Shown here: positions 26,284-34,557 of the stretch, piece after piece | How the letters are laid out: each line of letters starts with the position of its first letter | How positions within the stretch are numbered: the stretch's first letter is position 1 | Origin: Betaproteobacteria bacterium HGW-Betaproteobacteria-9 | GTDB lineage: Bacteria; Pseudomonadota; Gammaproteobacteria; Burkholderiales; Burkholderiaceae_C | DNA length: 46,397 bases | Reading direction: 5' to 3' | NCBI GenBank assembly: GCA_002842215.1 | Contig: PHCC01000028.1 | Span: 1 to 46,397, forward strand | Notes under the pieces: model-generated | The model's database searches: none | Told to the model about the DNA's origin: nothing | Seen by the model: only the letters and a program-made list of their open reading frames with translations | Translations under genes and position numbers: made by a program

Positions 26284-26768
26284 GGCGCGGGGCCAAGCGC
26301 CTGGCGCAGTTCGTCGGCGTCGATGCTGCGCGCGGCGCCGAAACCGGCCACCTGGCGCGCGCCGACCGGCACCAGGTGCAGGAAGCGGAAATCACCCAAT
26401 GCCGTCATGGGCTCGGCCTCGGGAAAGCGGGCCAGATAGGCTTCGGCCGCGGCCCCGTGTGCGGCGCTGCCGGGCTCGCAGGGCAGGGCGTTCACGTCCA
26501 ATGTCACGCGGGGCAGCGCATGCACCGGTTCGCCCGCGACTTCGGCCTGGCAGACCATGAGCGAGGCGCGCGGCTGGCGCATCAGGTTGCGCGTGTGCGC
26601 AGCCAGACCGCTGACGTGGATCACCAGTTCGCCGGCCAGCGGCAACACGGCGAAGGGCACCATGGACACGAAGGGTGCGCCGGTTTGGTCGAGCGTGCCG
26701 AGCGCAGCGATGCGCTGCGTGGCCAGCAGTTCGCGCAGCGCGGCGGTGAGGCGGGGTTCGTGCGCCAT
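26280..26768 (-). CDS. pyridoxamine 5'-phosphate oxidase-like (PPOX/HugZ-type) protein
   Basis: A 162-residue flavin/heme-binding split-barrel protein. Visible are IAALGTLDQTGAPFVSMVPF, HVSGLAAHTRNL and PRASLMVCQ, which match the HugZ-like PPOX group used in heme-iron handling or as general flavin reductases. The C-terminal DUF2470-type part is absent, so heme oxygenase activity is uncertain. The ATG at 26768 is 7 bases after the OmpA gene. It is the third gene of the run. Confidence 0.87.
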   Translation of the reverse strand: MAHEPRLTAALRELLATQRIAALGTLDQTGAPFVSMVPFAVLPLAGELVIHVSGLAAHTRNLMRQPRASLMVCQAEVAGEPVHALPRVTLDVNALPCEPGSAAHGAAAEAYLARFPEAEPMTALGDFRFLHLVPVGARQVAGFGAARSIDADELRQALGPAP

Positions 26769-26775
26769 GGTCGGT

Positions 26776-27387
26776 TCAGCGCACCTCGATGTCGGCGCGA
26801 CGGTTGCGCGGTTCGGCCACTTCGTCGTCGGTGGGCACCAGGGGCTCGCGTTCGCCGCGTCCCACGGCCTCGATCCGTTCGGCGTTGAATCCGCGCTCGA
26901 CCAGCAACGCGCGCACCGCCTTGGCACGTTCCAGCGAGAGCGCGTCGTTGCCTTCGAGCGAGCCCTGGCGGTCGGTGTGGCCGGTCACGATGATTTCACC
27001 CCCCGCACGGGACTGCGCGTTGCGAATCACGGCTTCCAGACGGGTCAGGGACTCCGGTGTCAGTGCCGAGGTGCCCGGGTCAAATTCCAGCGTGAAGCGC
27101 TCGGCTGGTGGCGGCTGCAGCGCCAGCAGTTGCGGATGCCGCTCGCGCACCGCTTCGGCGGTGGTGGTGGCCTGGCTCAGGTTGCCGCTGCGACCGACCT
27201 CGGCCACCTGGTAGGGCTTGTCGATGCGTTGGGAGCCCTTGCCGGTGGTCACCTCGACCGCACTGGCCTTGCCGCTGGCCTGGGGCAGCAGGGTCACACG
27301 CGTGGTGGGTGCGCAGGCCGTGAGCAAGGCGGTCAGGGCCAGGGACAGGCCGACCAGGGCGTGACGAATGGGCAGCGGGTGGGTCAT
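26776..27387 (-). CDS. OmpA-family lipoprotein, peptidoglycan-binding
   Basis: A 203-residue outer-membrane lipoprotein: lipobox LTAC with C25, then an about 75-residue linker and a C-terminal OmpA domain. The domain shows the typical VTGHTDRQGS, LSLERAKAVRALL and RNRRADIEV, where the aspartate and arginine bind diaminopimelate of peptidoglycan. The ATG overlaps the stop of the FecR-domain gene by 4 bases (ATGA). The pair probably works together at the cell wall; role unknown. Confidence 0.92.
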   Translation of the reverse strand: MTHPLPIRHALVGLSLALTALLTACAPTTRVTLLPQASGKASAVEVTTGKGSQRIDKPYQVAEVGRSGNLSQATTTAEAVRERHPQLLALQPPPAERFTLEFDPGTSALTPESLTRLEAVIRNAQSRAGGEIIVTGHTDRQGSLEGNDALSLERAKAVRALLVERGFNAERIEAVGRGEREPLVPTDDEVAEPRNRRADIEVR

Positions 27388-27887
27388 TGGGCGGCCTGTG
27401 CTTCCACGATGAAGTCGGTGCCACGCACGCCAACCACCGAGGTGGGCGTGTTGACCTTGAACAGCTCCGGGTTGATGCGGGCCAGCAGCCCGGTGACCAC
27501 GCGCACGGAACCCCGCAGCAGGTCGAGCACGAAGTGGCCTTGCTGGGTGGTCGAATCGAACTGGAACCGGCTCAGGTCCATGGCGGTGTTCGGGCCCATG
27601 GTCAGCACCGTGCCGTCCTTGAGCGTGATCGTGGCAGCGCCGTCTTTCCCAGTGCTGACGCGCTCGTTGACGCTCACGCCGTCGCCTGACGTCGGCACGC
27701 GCAGGGCGCCGGTTCGCCCGGTTCGGATATCGCCCTCGATCTGTTTGAAGGTGCCCACGCGTGCGCCGTCCGTGGCGGCGGGCACCGGGGGCTGGGCGGT
27801 CGCTGCGGGCGGGGTGGCCTGCGCGAAGCAGAGCGAGGCCGCTGCCAGCAGGCCGGTCGCCAGGGGCAGTGCGGGAAACAGTCGCAT
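27384..27887 (-). CDS. FecR-domain periplasmic protein
   Basis: A 167-residue protein with a signal peptide (cleavage probable after CFAQA) and a FecR domain: GDIRTGRTGALR, VSTGKDGAATITLKDGTVL, LLRGSVRVVTG and VRGTDFIVE. Unlike the iron regulator FecR it has no cytoplasmic part, so it is the secreted FecR type found beside OmpA and CHASE2/cyclase proteins. A GGAG lies 9 bases before the ATG. It heads the five-gene minus-strand run and is divergent from dusC. Confidence 0.9.
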   Translation of the reverse strand: MRLFPALPLATGLLAAASLCFAQATPPAATAQPPVPAATDGARVGTFKQIEGDIRTGRTGALRVPTSGDGVSVNERVSTGKDGAATITLKDGTVLTMGPNTAMDLSRFQFDSTTQQGHFVLDLLRGSVRVVTGLLARINPELFKVNTPTSVVGVRGTDFIVEAQAAQ

Positions 27888-28034
27888 GGGGTTTATCTCC
27901 GGAGGGCGAAAATACCGAACGGACGATGGTACCGGAGGCGCGTCCGCAGCCGCAAGCGGGGCCCGATAGAATGGAAACCCGCCCCAAACGGCCCCGCCGT
28001 ACCGCTTCCACGGGTCGCCGCCCACCCCATTCCC

Positions 28035-29075
28035 ATGACCCTTTTGCTCGCGCCCATGGAAGGCCTGCTCGACGCGACGCTGCGCGATGTGCTCACGCGC
28101 ACGGGCGGTATCGACCGCTGCGTGAGCGAATTCATCCGCGTGACCAACACGCTGCTGCCCGAGCGCGCCTTCGTGCGCGTGGTGCCCGAGCTGCTCAATG
28201 GCGGGCGCACGCGCTCGGGGGTGCCGGTGCGGCCGCAGCTGCTGGGTTCCGATCCGGCCTGCCTGGCCGAGAACGCCGCCCGGCTCGCCGGGTTGAGCCC
28301 GTTCGGGGTGGACCTCAATTTCGGCTGCCCGGCCAAGACGGTGAACCAGAGCCGCGGCGGCGCGGTGTTGCTGGACGAACCCGAACTGATCGGCCGCATC
28401 GTGTCTGCGGTGCGCCGTGCCGTGCCGGCTCACGTGCCGGTGTCGGCCAAGATGCGCCTGGGCTTCAACGACGACCAGCGCGCCGAGGATTGTGCGCAGG
28501 CGATCGCCGAAGCCGGTGCCGACGAACTGGTGATCCACGCCCGCACCAAGGCCCATGGTTACCGGCCACCCGCCTACTGGGAGCGCATCGCGCAGGTGCG
28601 CGAATCGCTGCCCGCGGGGGCCATGCAGGTGATCGCCAACGGCGAAATCTGGAGCGTCGCCGAAGCGCTGCGCTGCCGCGAAGTGAGCGGTTGTGATGCG
28701 CTCATGATCGGCCGCGGCATGGTGACCGATCCGGGCCTGGCGCTGGCGATCAAGGGGCAGGGCGGTGTGCCCTGGCGCGAAGTGGCGCCCTTGCTGGCGG
28801 TGTTCTGGCAGCAGGTGAGCGGCCGCGTCGAGCGCCGCCACCGCGCCGGGCGCCTGAAGCAGTGGCTCAACTACCTGCGCAAGCGTTATCCCGAGGCCCA
28901 GACCGCGTTCGACGAGCTGCGCTGCTGCAACGATCCGCCGCAGATCGATGCCTGGTTGCACGCGAGCACGGGGCTGGCCGCGGCGCGGGAGACCCCCGTC
29001 GCGCCGGTGGCGCGCCGTTTCCTACCCGAAAACCGCATGGCCGTGCCGCCAGCGGAAATGGCCCAGCCGTGTTAA
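28035..29075 (+). CDS. dusC: tRNA-dihydrouridine(16) synthase DusC
   Basis: A 346-residue FMN-dependent enzyme that reduces uridine 16 of tRNA. It has MTLLLAPMEGLLDATLRDVL at the N-terminus, the catalytic cysteine C98 in LNFGCPAKTVNQSRGG, KMRLGF, IHARTKAHGY and the FMN phosphate motif IGRGMV. The N-terminal and GCPAKTVN segments resemble DusC instead of DusA or DusB. No ribosome binding site is clear; TAGAAT at 27966-27971 is a possible -10. It is followed by gshA at 33 bases. Confidence 0.95.
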   Translation: MTLLLAPMEGLLDATLRDVLTRTGGIDRCVSEFIRVTNTLLPERAFVRVVPELLNGGRTRSGVPVRPQLLGSDPACLAENAARLAGLSPFGVDLNFGCPAKTVNQSRGGAVLLDEPELIGRIVSAVRRAVPAHVPVSAKMRLGFNDDQRAEDCAQAIAEAGADELVIHARTKAHGYRPPAYWERIAQVRESLPAGAMQVIANGEIWSVAEALRCREVSGCDALMIGRGMVTDPGLALAIKGQGGVPWREVAPLLAVFWQQVSGRVERRHRAGRLKQWLNYLRKRYPEAQTAFDELRCCNDPPQIDAWLHASTGLAAARETPVAPVARRFLPENRMAVPPAEMAQPC

Positions 29076-29108
29076 GTTCCGGCCCCGGACCCGAAAACCT
29101 CCCCCTGT

Positions 29109-30668
29109 ATGACTTCACTGGAACAACGGCTGCAAGCGCTCGGCGCCGATCGCCTGCGCGGCATGCGCCGCGGTCTTGAAAAAGAAAGCCTGCGTGCCCA
29201 GCCCGACGGCAAACTGGCCCTCACGCCGCATCCGGCGGCCCTGGGCAGCGCGCTCACGCACCCGCACATCACCACCGACTACAGCGAGTCGCAGCTGGAG
29301 CTGATCACGGGGGTGCACGACAGCGTGGCGTCTTGCCTGAACGAGCTCACCGAGGTCCACCAGTACACGGTGCGCAGCCTCAAGGCCGCGGGTGAAGAAG
29401 TGATGTGGGCGTCGAGCATGCCCTGCGGCCTGCCGACCGACGAGACCATTCCGCTGGGTCGTTATGGGTCGTCCAACGTCGGGCGCGCCAAGAGCGTGTA
29501 CCGCATGGGTCTGGGCCACCGCTACGGCCGGCGCATGCAGACCATCAGCGGCATCCACTACAACTGGTCGCTGCCGGGTGTGGACAACGATGGGTATTTC
29601 GCGCTCATCCGCAACTTCCGCCGCCACGCCTTTTTGCTGCTCGCGCTGTTCGGCGCCTCGCCCGCCCTGTGTTCCAGTTTCGTCGAAGGCCGCCAGCACG
29701 AGTTGCTGCCGCTGGGCAGCGGCGGCAGCCTGCACATGCCCTACGGCACCTCGCTGCGCATGGGTCGTCTGGGCTACCAGAGCGAGGCGCAGGCCACGCT
29801 GGACGTGAGTTACAACGGACTCGAAGGCTATGCCGCCTCGCTGCACGACGCGCTCACGCGCCCCTGGCCGGCCTACGAAACGGTGGGCATCCGCAACCCG
29901 GGTGGTGACTACAACCAGCTCGCCACCACCCTGCTGCAGATCGAAAACGAGTTCTACGGCACGATCCGCCCCAAGCGCGTGATCTACCCCGGCGAACGCC
30001 CGCTGCACGCGCTGCGCGAACGCGGCGTGGAATACGTCGAGGTGCGGCTGATGGACCTCGACCCGTTCGAGCCCATCGGCATCGGCGCGTCCACCTTGCG
30101 CTTTCTCGACGTGTTCCTGATGCATTGCCTGCTCAGCGACAGCCCGCCCGACACGCCGGATGAAATCCACGAGCTCAAGTTCAACCAGCACGTCACCGCC
30201 GCGCGCGGACGCGAGCCCGGCCTCTGTCTGTGGCGCAAGGGGGAAAGCGTGGGCCTGCAGCAGTGGGGCATTGAGCTGATCGATCAGCTGGCGCCCATTG
30301 CTGCGACCCTGGACGCGACCCACGGGGGCAATGACCACCGCGATGCCGTGGCGCAGGCCCGTGCCTCGCTGCTCGCCCCCGAGACGCTGCCATCGGCCCG
30401 TGTGCTCGCCGCGATCCGGCAGGAGCACAGCGATTCATTTGTCGGCTTTGTGCGCGAGCAGTCGCAGCAGACCCATGTCCACCTGCTGGGGCTGCCCTGG
30501 AGCGCCAAGCAGCAGGCCCGGTTTGAGGCCATGGCCGCTCAGTCGTTCGAAGCCCAGCGCGCCATCGAAGCTGCGGACACCATGCCGTTCGAGGTGTACC
30601 GGCAGGAGTACACCTCCCCCGACCGCCTGGGGCGGCATCCCGACTGGTCCGCGATCGCACCCGTCTGA
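29109..30668 (+). CDS. gshA: glutamate-cysteine ligase GshA
   Basis: A 519-residue E. coli-type (class 1) enzyme that makes gamma-glutamylcysteine from glutamate, cysteine and ATP, the first step of glutathione synthesis. Family signatures include MRRGLEKESLR, DYSESQLELIT, PCGLPTDETIPLGRYG, ISGIHYNWSLP, GDYNQLATTLLQIENEFYG (positions 29903-29959) and YVEVRLMDLDPFEP. Length matches the family (about 518). The gene stands between dusC and a dienelactone hydrolase gene. The tail gap 30669-30802 holds only weak GC hairpins. Confidence 0.97.
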   Translation: MTSLEQRLQALGADRLRGMRRGLEKESLRAQPDGKLALTPHPAALGSALTHPHITTDYSESQLELITGVHDSVASCLNELTEVHQYTVRSLKAAGEEVMWASSMPCGLPTDETIPLGRYGSSNVGRAKSVYRMGLGHRYGRRMQTISGIHYNWSLPGVDNDGYFALIRNFRRHAFLLLALFGASPALCSSFVEGRQHELLPLGSGGSLHMPYGTSLRMGRLGYQSEAQATLDVSYNGLEGYAASLHDALTRPWPAYETVGIRNPGGDYNQLATTLLQIENEFYGTIRPKRVIYPGERPLHALRERGVEYVEVRLMDLDPFEPIGIGASTLRFLDVFLMHCLLSDSPPDTPDEIHELKFNQHVTAARGREPGLCLWRKGESVGLQQWGIELIDQLAPIAATLDATHGGNDHRDAVAQARASLLAPETLPSARVLAAIRQEHSDSFVGFVREQSQQTHVHLLGLPWSAKQQARFEAMAAQSFEAQRAIEAADTMPFEVYRQEYTSPDRLGRHPDWSAIAPV

Positions 30669-30802
30669 GCCGTCGGGTGCGCCTTGCCCGCGGCCGGCGG
30701 GTGTTGCGGCCGTTACCTCTGGAAACCCGCTCCCCCGTCAGGCGTATTCACCACCGGACGGGCTGGCGATAAGCTGCGGGCTTCCCATTCAAGGAGGCTG
30801 CC

Positions 30803-31696
30803 ATGGCACGTTTGACCGCTGCGGACTTTGACCAGGAACTGCTGATCCTGTTTGATGCGTACGTGCACGGAGACATTGATCGTCGCGGCTTTCTGGACCG
30901 TGCCGCGAAGTTCGCCGTCGGCGGCCTGACGGCAGTGGGCCTGCTGGCCGCGCTCAGCCCCGACTTTGCCATCGCGCAGGTGGTGCCCCAGGGCGATCTG
31001 CGCATCAGCACGCAGCGGGTGGAGCTTGCTTCGCTCTCGGGTTCCGGCGCGGTCAAGGCCTATGTGGCCAAGCCCGCCGGCGCCAGCGGCCAGTTGCCGG
31101 GCGTGCTGGTGGTGCACGAGAACCGCGGCCTCAATCCCCACATCGAAGACATCGCCCGCCGCCTCGCCGTGGACGGCTATCTCGCGATGGCGCCCGATGC
31201 ACTCACCCCACTGGGCGGCTACCCCGGGGACGAAGACAAGGCCCGGGCCCTGTTTGCCCAGCTCGACCAGGGCAAGACCCGGCAGGACTTCATCGCCGCC
31301 GCGGGCGCGCTCAAAGGCCGGTCCGACTGCTCCGGTCGCATCGGTGTGGTGGGCTTCTGTTACGGCGGCGGCGTGGCGCACCACCTGTCCACCCAGTTGC
31401 CCGATCTGGGCGCGGCGGTCCCGTTCTACGGCAACCACCCGCCCGCCGAAGACGCGGCCCAGGTGAAGGCGCCGTTGCTGATCCACTTCGCCGGGATCGA
31501 CGAGCGCATCAACGCCGCCTGGCCAACGTATGAAGCCGCGCTCAAGACCGCGGGCGTGCGCTACCTGGCGCACCTGTACCCGGGCACCCAGCACGGTTTC
31601 CACAACGACACGACACCGCGTTACGACGCCAACGCCGCCCAGCTCGCCTGGGAGCGCACGCTCGGTTTCTTCAGGCAGCACCTGCAGGCTGGTTGA
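30803..31696 (+). CDS. dienelactone hydrolase family protein with N-terminal Tat-like anchor
   Basis: A 297-residue alpha/beta hydrolase. The catalytic triad of the dienelactone hydrolase family is visible: cysteine in VGFCYGGGV, aspartate in GIDERIN, histidine in HGFHNDT. The N-terminal 60 residues contain DRRGFLDRAAKFAVGG followed by a hydrophobic stretch, as in Tat-exported carboxymethylenebutenolidases with a YghX-like layout. GGAGG precedes the ATG. Substrate unknown; dienelactones of chlorocatechol degradation are only one possibility. A dispersed repeat follows the stop after 7 bases. Confidence 0.9.
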   Translation: MARLTAADFDQELLILFDAYVHGDIDRRGFLDRAAKFAVGGLTAVGLLAALSPDFAIAQVVPQGDLRISTQRVELASLSGSGAVKAYVAKPAGASGQLPGVLVVHENRGLNPHIEDIARRLAVDGYLAMAPDALTPLGGYPGDEDKARALFAQLDQGKTRQDFIAAAGALKGRSDCSGRIGVVGFCYGGGVAHHLSTQLPDLGAAVPFYGNHPPAEDAAQVKAPLLIHFAGIDERINAAWPTYEAALKTAGVRYLAHLYPGTQHGFHNDTTPRYDANAAQLAWERTLGFFRQHLQAG

Positions 31697-31703
31697 ATAG
31701 AAA

Positions 31704-31787
31704 CACCCCCGCAGCGCTTCGCGCTACCCCCTCAAGGGGGCGGCACTGGCCGTCCGGCAAAGCCGGCCCGGCGGTGCCCTGGGCTGG
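31704..31787 (+). repeat. dispersed 3'-end repeat
   Basis: 84 bases, near-identical to the reverse complement of 24713-24795. Order in the sense of the upstream hydrolase gene: CCCCCGCAGCGCTTCGCGCT, CCCCC-TCAA-GGGGG hairpin, GGCACTGGCC, CCGGC-AAA-GCCGG hairpin, GGCGGTGCC. It begins 7 bases after the stop. The remaining gap to 31849 shows nothing. Confidence 0.85.
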
Positions 31788-31849
31788 ACCGATTCATGCA
31801 TCGGGGTGGTGCTCCGGCACCATGGAAACTGATACCTGGGAAGTCAGCG

Positions 31850-32146
31850 CTAGGCGCCGGGACCGCTCAGCTCCAGGTCTTCCAGCGGAAAAGCGGCGCA
31901 AGGCAGCACGCAGCCGGCCGCCTTTTCTTCGGGCAGCAGGCCCGGCCATTCGATGTCGTAGCGCACACGGCCCTGCGCCAGCCGGCCGATGCAGGCGCGG
32001 CAGCTGCCGTTGCGGCACGAGGCGGGCCACGCCACGCCCGCGCGCAGCAGGGTCTGCAACAGCGTGGCATTGGCCGGTGCGGTGAGGGTTTCGCCGCTAT
32101 CCGACAGGTGCAAGTGGAAGGCCGTGGGTGCGGGGAGATCGATCAT
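31850..32146 (-). CDS. plant-type 2Fe-2S ferredoxin
   Basis: A 98-residue ferredoxin carrying the [2Fe-2S] ligands C44, C49 and C52 (C-x4-C-x2-C in ASCRNGSCRACIG) and C83 (VLPCAA). It transfers single electrons in the cytoplasm; the partner is unknown. The ATG at 32146 is chosen (MIDLPAP); a longer start at 32176 adds MRGIALRFVH. It stands alone, convergent with the dienelactone hydrolase gene. Confidence 0.9.
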   Translation of the reverse strand: MIDLPAPTAFHLHLSDSGETLTAPANATLLQTLLRAGVAWPASCRNGSCRACIGRLAQGRVRYDIEWPGLLPEEKAAGCVLPCAAFPLEDLELSGPGA

Positions 32147-32243
32147 GTGCACAAATCTCAGCGCAATGCCCCGCACGCGCGCGGCGCGGGGCTTGTACAG
32201 ACACTGCCTTCTGAACAGGCAATCTGAAGAACATCGTTATGAA

Positions 32244-32470
32244 ACAAGCACTTGGACACTCCGTACAGGGCTCGCCATGACTTATGCACAAGCTTGTCCA
32301 AGATTTTTATGGACAAGTGGATAACCACCGTTGTCCGGGTGCCTGTTTGATGGGCAGATTGAAGAAGCACCTAGGGCCACAAGCACTTGCGCACCCCGTA
32401 CACAGTTGGCCCTGGGTTATGCACACACTTATCCAGTGTTTCGCTGGACAACTCACCGGGTGTGGACAAA
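32244..32470. repeat. tandem imperfect 135-bp repeat with DnaA boxes
   Basis: ACAAGCACTTG occurs at 32244 and 32379 and TTATGCACA (an exact match to the DnaA box TTATNCACA) at 32282-32290 and 32417-32425, both pairs 135 bases apart, with shared sequence between them. Further near matches are TTATGGACA (32307), AGTGGATAA (32316, minus-strand TTATCCACT), TTATCCAGT (32429) and TGTGGACAA (32461). The region fills the non-coding gap 32147-32480 and is AT-richer than its neighbours. It is a candidate DnaA-binding locus. Confidence 0.65.
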
Positions 32471-32480
32471 CGCGCCAAGC

Positions 32481-32951
32481 TCAGGCTTCGCCGCCAAAGC
32501 GCTGGATGAGGTTGTCGATGTATTTCTCGACCAGCTTCTCGAACTCGCCCTGCACCACCGGCACCACGATCATCTTCATCAGGCCCGGCAGCGGCACCTC
32601 GATCTCGCCCTGGATCGCCAGCGTCACGCCGGTCGACTTCTTGTTGTCCACGATCTTCCAGTTGCCGCCCACCAGCGCATTGCCCACGCCCTTGACCGGC
32701 GTCCACTTCACGGTGCCCTTGGCCTTGTCGCTGACGTATTTGCTGGCGTAGATGGTCTGGATGTTGACCTGTGCCGTGCCCACCTTTTCCATCTCCCATT
32801 GGTAGACGCCATCACCCAGGTCGGTGAGCTGTTCGACTTTGGGAAAATGGCTCACGGAAGTCGGCACGTCCGACAGCACCTCGAACACCTCGGCGGCCTT
32901 GGCCTTGACGTCGAATTCGTAACCCAGATCGATCTTGACGGTGATGCTCAT
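32481..32951 (-). CDS. SRPBCC/polyketide-cyclase-like protein
   Basis: A 156-residue START-like (SRPBCC) fold protein. It has the pattern of an N-terminal strand, two short helices (AAEVFEVLSDVPTSVSHFP), a set of beta strands (YQWEMEKVG, VKWTPVKGVGNALVGGNWKI) and a long C-terminal helix (VVQGEFEKLVEKYIDNLIQR). These proteins bind hydrophobic ligands; function unknown. GAGGAG lies before the ATG at 32951. The DnaA-box repeat lies just after its stop. Confidence 0.88.
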   Translation of the reverse strand: MSITVKIDLGYEFDVKAKAAEVFEVLSDVPTSVSHFPKVEQLTDLGDGVYQWEMEKVGTAQVNIQTIYASKYVSDKAKGTVKWTPVKGVGNALVGGNWKIVDNKKSTGVTLAIQGEIEVPLPGLMKMIVVPVVQGEFEKLVEKYIDNLIQRFGGEA

Positions 32952-33064
32952 GTGTCTCCTCTTGGGGGATTGGTGAATGAAAAATCATTGTGGCACGCGG
33001 ATTTGCCGCGGCGATAGAGACTTCTACCCAGAGCACAATCCCGGTCTGACTGAAAGAACAAACA

Positions 33065-34039
33065 ATGAGCATCCAGTGGTTCCCCGGGCACATGCACCTC
33101 ACGCGCAAGGCGATCGGCGAGCGCGTGAAAGAGATCGACGTCGTGATCGAGATGCTCGACGCCCGCCTGCCCGGCAGCAGCGCCAACCCGCTCATGGCCG
33201 AGCTCACCAGCGGCCGGCCCACGCTCAAGGTGCTGAACAAGCAGGACATGGCCGACCCCGCGCGCACCGCGCTCTGGCTCGCGCACTACAACGCGTTGCC
33301 CAACACGCAGGCCATCGCGCTGGACGCCAGCAACACCGCGCCCGCCCGTGCCATCATCGACGCCTGCTACCAGCTCGCGCCCCGGCGCGGCGGCATGGTC
33401 AAACCCATGCGCGTGCTGATCTGCGGCATTCCCAACGTGGGCAAGTCCACGCTGATCAACACGCTCAAGGGCAAGCGCGCGGCCAAAACCGGCGACGAAG
33501 CCGGCGTGACGCGCACCGAATCGCGCATCGCGCTGGCCGACGACTTCTACCTGTATGACACGCCCGGCATGCTCTGGCCGCGCATCGTCGTGCCCGAGAG
33601 CGGCTTCAACCTCGCCGCCAGTGGCGCGGTGGGCAAGAACGCCTACGACGAACAGGAAGTGGCCTACGAACTGCTGGCCCTGCTCAAGGCCGATTACCCA
33701 GCGCTGCTCGAAGCCCGCTACAAGCTCGGCCGAGCGCCCGATGCCTACGCCCAGGCGCACGAAGAAGAACTGATAGAAGCCATCGGTCGCCAGCGCGGAG
33801 CGCTCGCGGGCGGTGGCAAGGTCAACATGCAGAAGGCGGCCGAACTGGTGATCGCGGACTTCCGCGGACAACACATCGGCCGCATCACGCTGGAAACGCC
33901 TGAGCAGTTCACGCACTGGCTCAAGGCCGGTCTGCAGGCCGATGCCGACCGCGCCACGCGCAAACAGAAGCTGCGCGAAGACGGGCACATCCGCGCCGAG
34001 CGCAAACCCAAGACCGCCAAGTCAGCCAAACCGCGTTGA
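33065..34039 (+). CDS. ylqF: ribosome biogenesis GTPase YlqF/RbgA
   Basis: A 324-residue circularly permuted GTPase that assists late assembly of the large ribosomal subunit. The G motifs appear in permuted order: G4 NKQD (58-61), G1 GIPNVGKST (121-129), G3 DTPG (165-168). The N-terminal MSIQWFPGHMHLTRKAI is the family hallmark, and the C-terminal half carries the ANTAR-like RNA-binding region with a lysine-rich tail. Length is slightly above the Bacillus protein. It is a housekeeping gene, followed by an AhpD-like gene at 31 bases. Confidence 0.96.
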   Translation: MSIQWFPGHMHLTRKAIGERVKEIDVVIEMLDARLPGSSANPLMAELTSGRPTLKVLNKQDMADPARTALWLAHYNALPNTQAIALDASNTAPARAIIDACYQLAPRRGGMVKPMRVLICGIPNVGKSTLINTLKGKRAAKTGDEAGVTRTESRIALADDFYLYDTPGMLWPRIVVPESGFNLAASGAVGKNAYDEQEVAYELLALLKADYPALLEARYKLGRAPDAYAQAHEEELIEAIGRQRGALAGGGKVNMQKAAELVIADFRGQHIGRITLETPEQFTHWLKAGLQADADRATRKQKLREDGHIRAERKPKTAKSAKPR

Positions 34040-34070
34040 CCGCGCTGAGCCCATCCCCAGGAGACCCCGC

Positions 34071-34472
34071 ATGTCCACTGTTGCGCCCCTCGAAAACCCC
34101 GAAGCCGATCCGCGCGTCAAGGCCGTGTTCGACGACATCCGCGCCACGCGCAAGACCGATTTCATCAACAACATGTGGCGCTACCTGGCGTTTGATCCGG
34201 CGCTGCTGGAGCAGACCTGGACCGAGGTCAAGCGGATCATGGCCACGCCGTCAACGCTCGACCCGCTGACCAAGGAGCTGGTCTACATCACGGCGTCCAT
34301 CATCAATGGCTGCAGCTACTGCGTGCACTCGCACACCGCCGCGGCCACAGCCAAGGGCATGACGCGCGAGCAACACGCCGAGCTGCTGTCCATCGTGGCG
34401 CTGGCGGCCAAGACGAACCAGCTCGCCACCGCGCTGCAGGTGCCGGTGGACCCGGTGTTCGACAAGGGCTGA
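34071..34472 (+). CDS. carboxymuconolactone decarboxylase/AhpD-like protein
   Basis: A 133-residue alpha-helical protein of the AhpD/CMD superfamily. The redox motif C-x2-C-x3-H is present (NGCSYCVHSHT), which marks the AhpD-like alkyl-hydroperoxidase branch, not the decarboxylase. AGGAG lies before the ATG at 34071. Probable role is peroxide or thiol redox chemistry in the cytoplasm. The next gene, a quinone-reductase-like flavoprotein, is also redox-related. Confidence 0.92.
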   Translation: MSTVAPLENPEADPRVKAVFDDIRATRKTDFINNMWRYLAFDPALLEQTWTEVKRIMATPSTLDPLTKELVYITASIINGCSYCVHSHTAAATAKGMTREQHAELLSIVALAAKTNQLATALQVPVDPVFDKG

Positions 34473-34557
34473 CGCTGGCCCGCCCCGGGCTTGACGCGGC
34501 TCAAACCGCCTGCGCCGCCGCGGTGCCAGCATGGTGTCATTTCACCGGAGCCCTGCC

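Noticed and set aside
27888..28961. Upstream extension of the FecR-domain frame across dusC
   Set aside because: It is the antisense of dusC; the signal-peptide start at 27887 with GGAG is clearly better.
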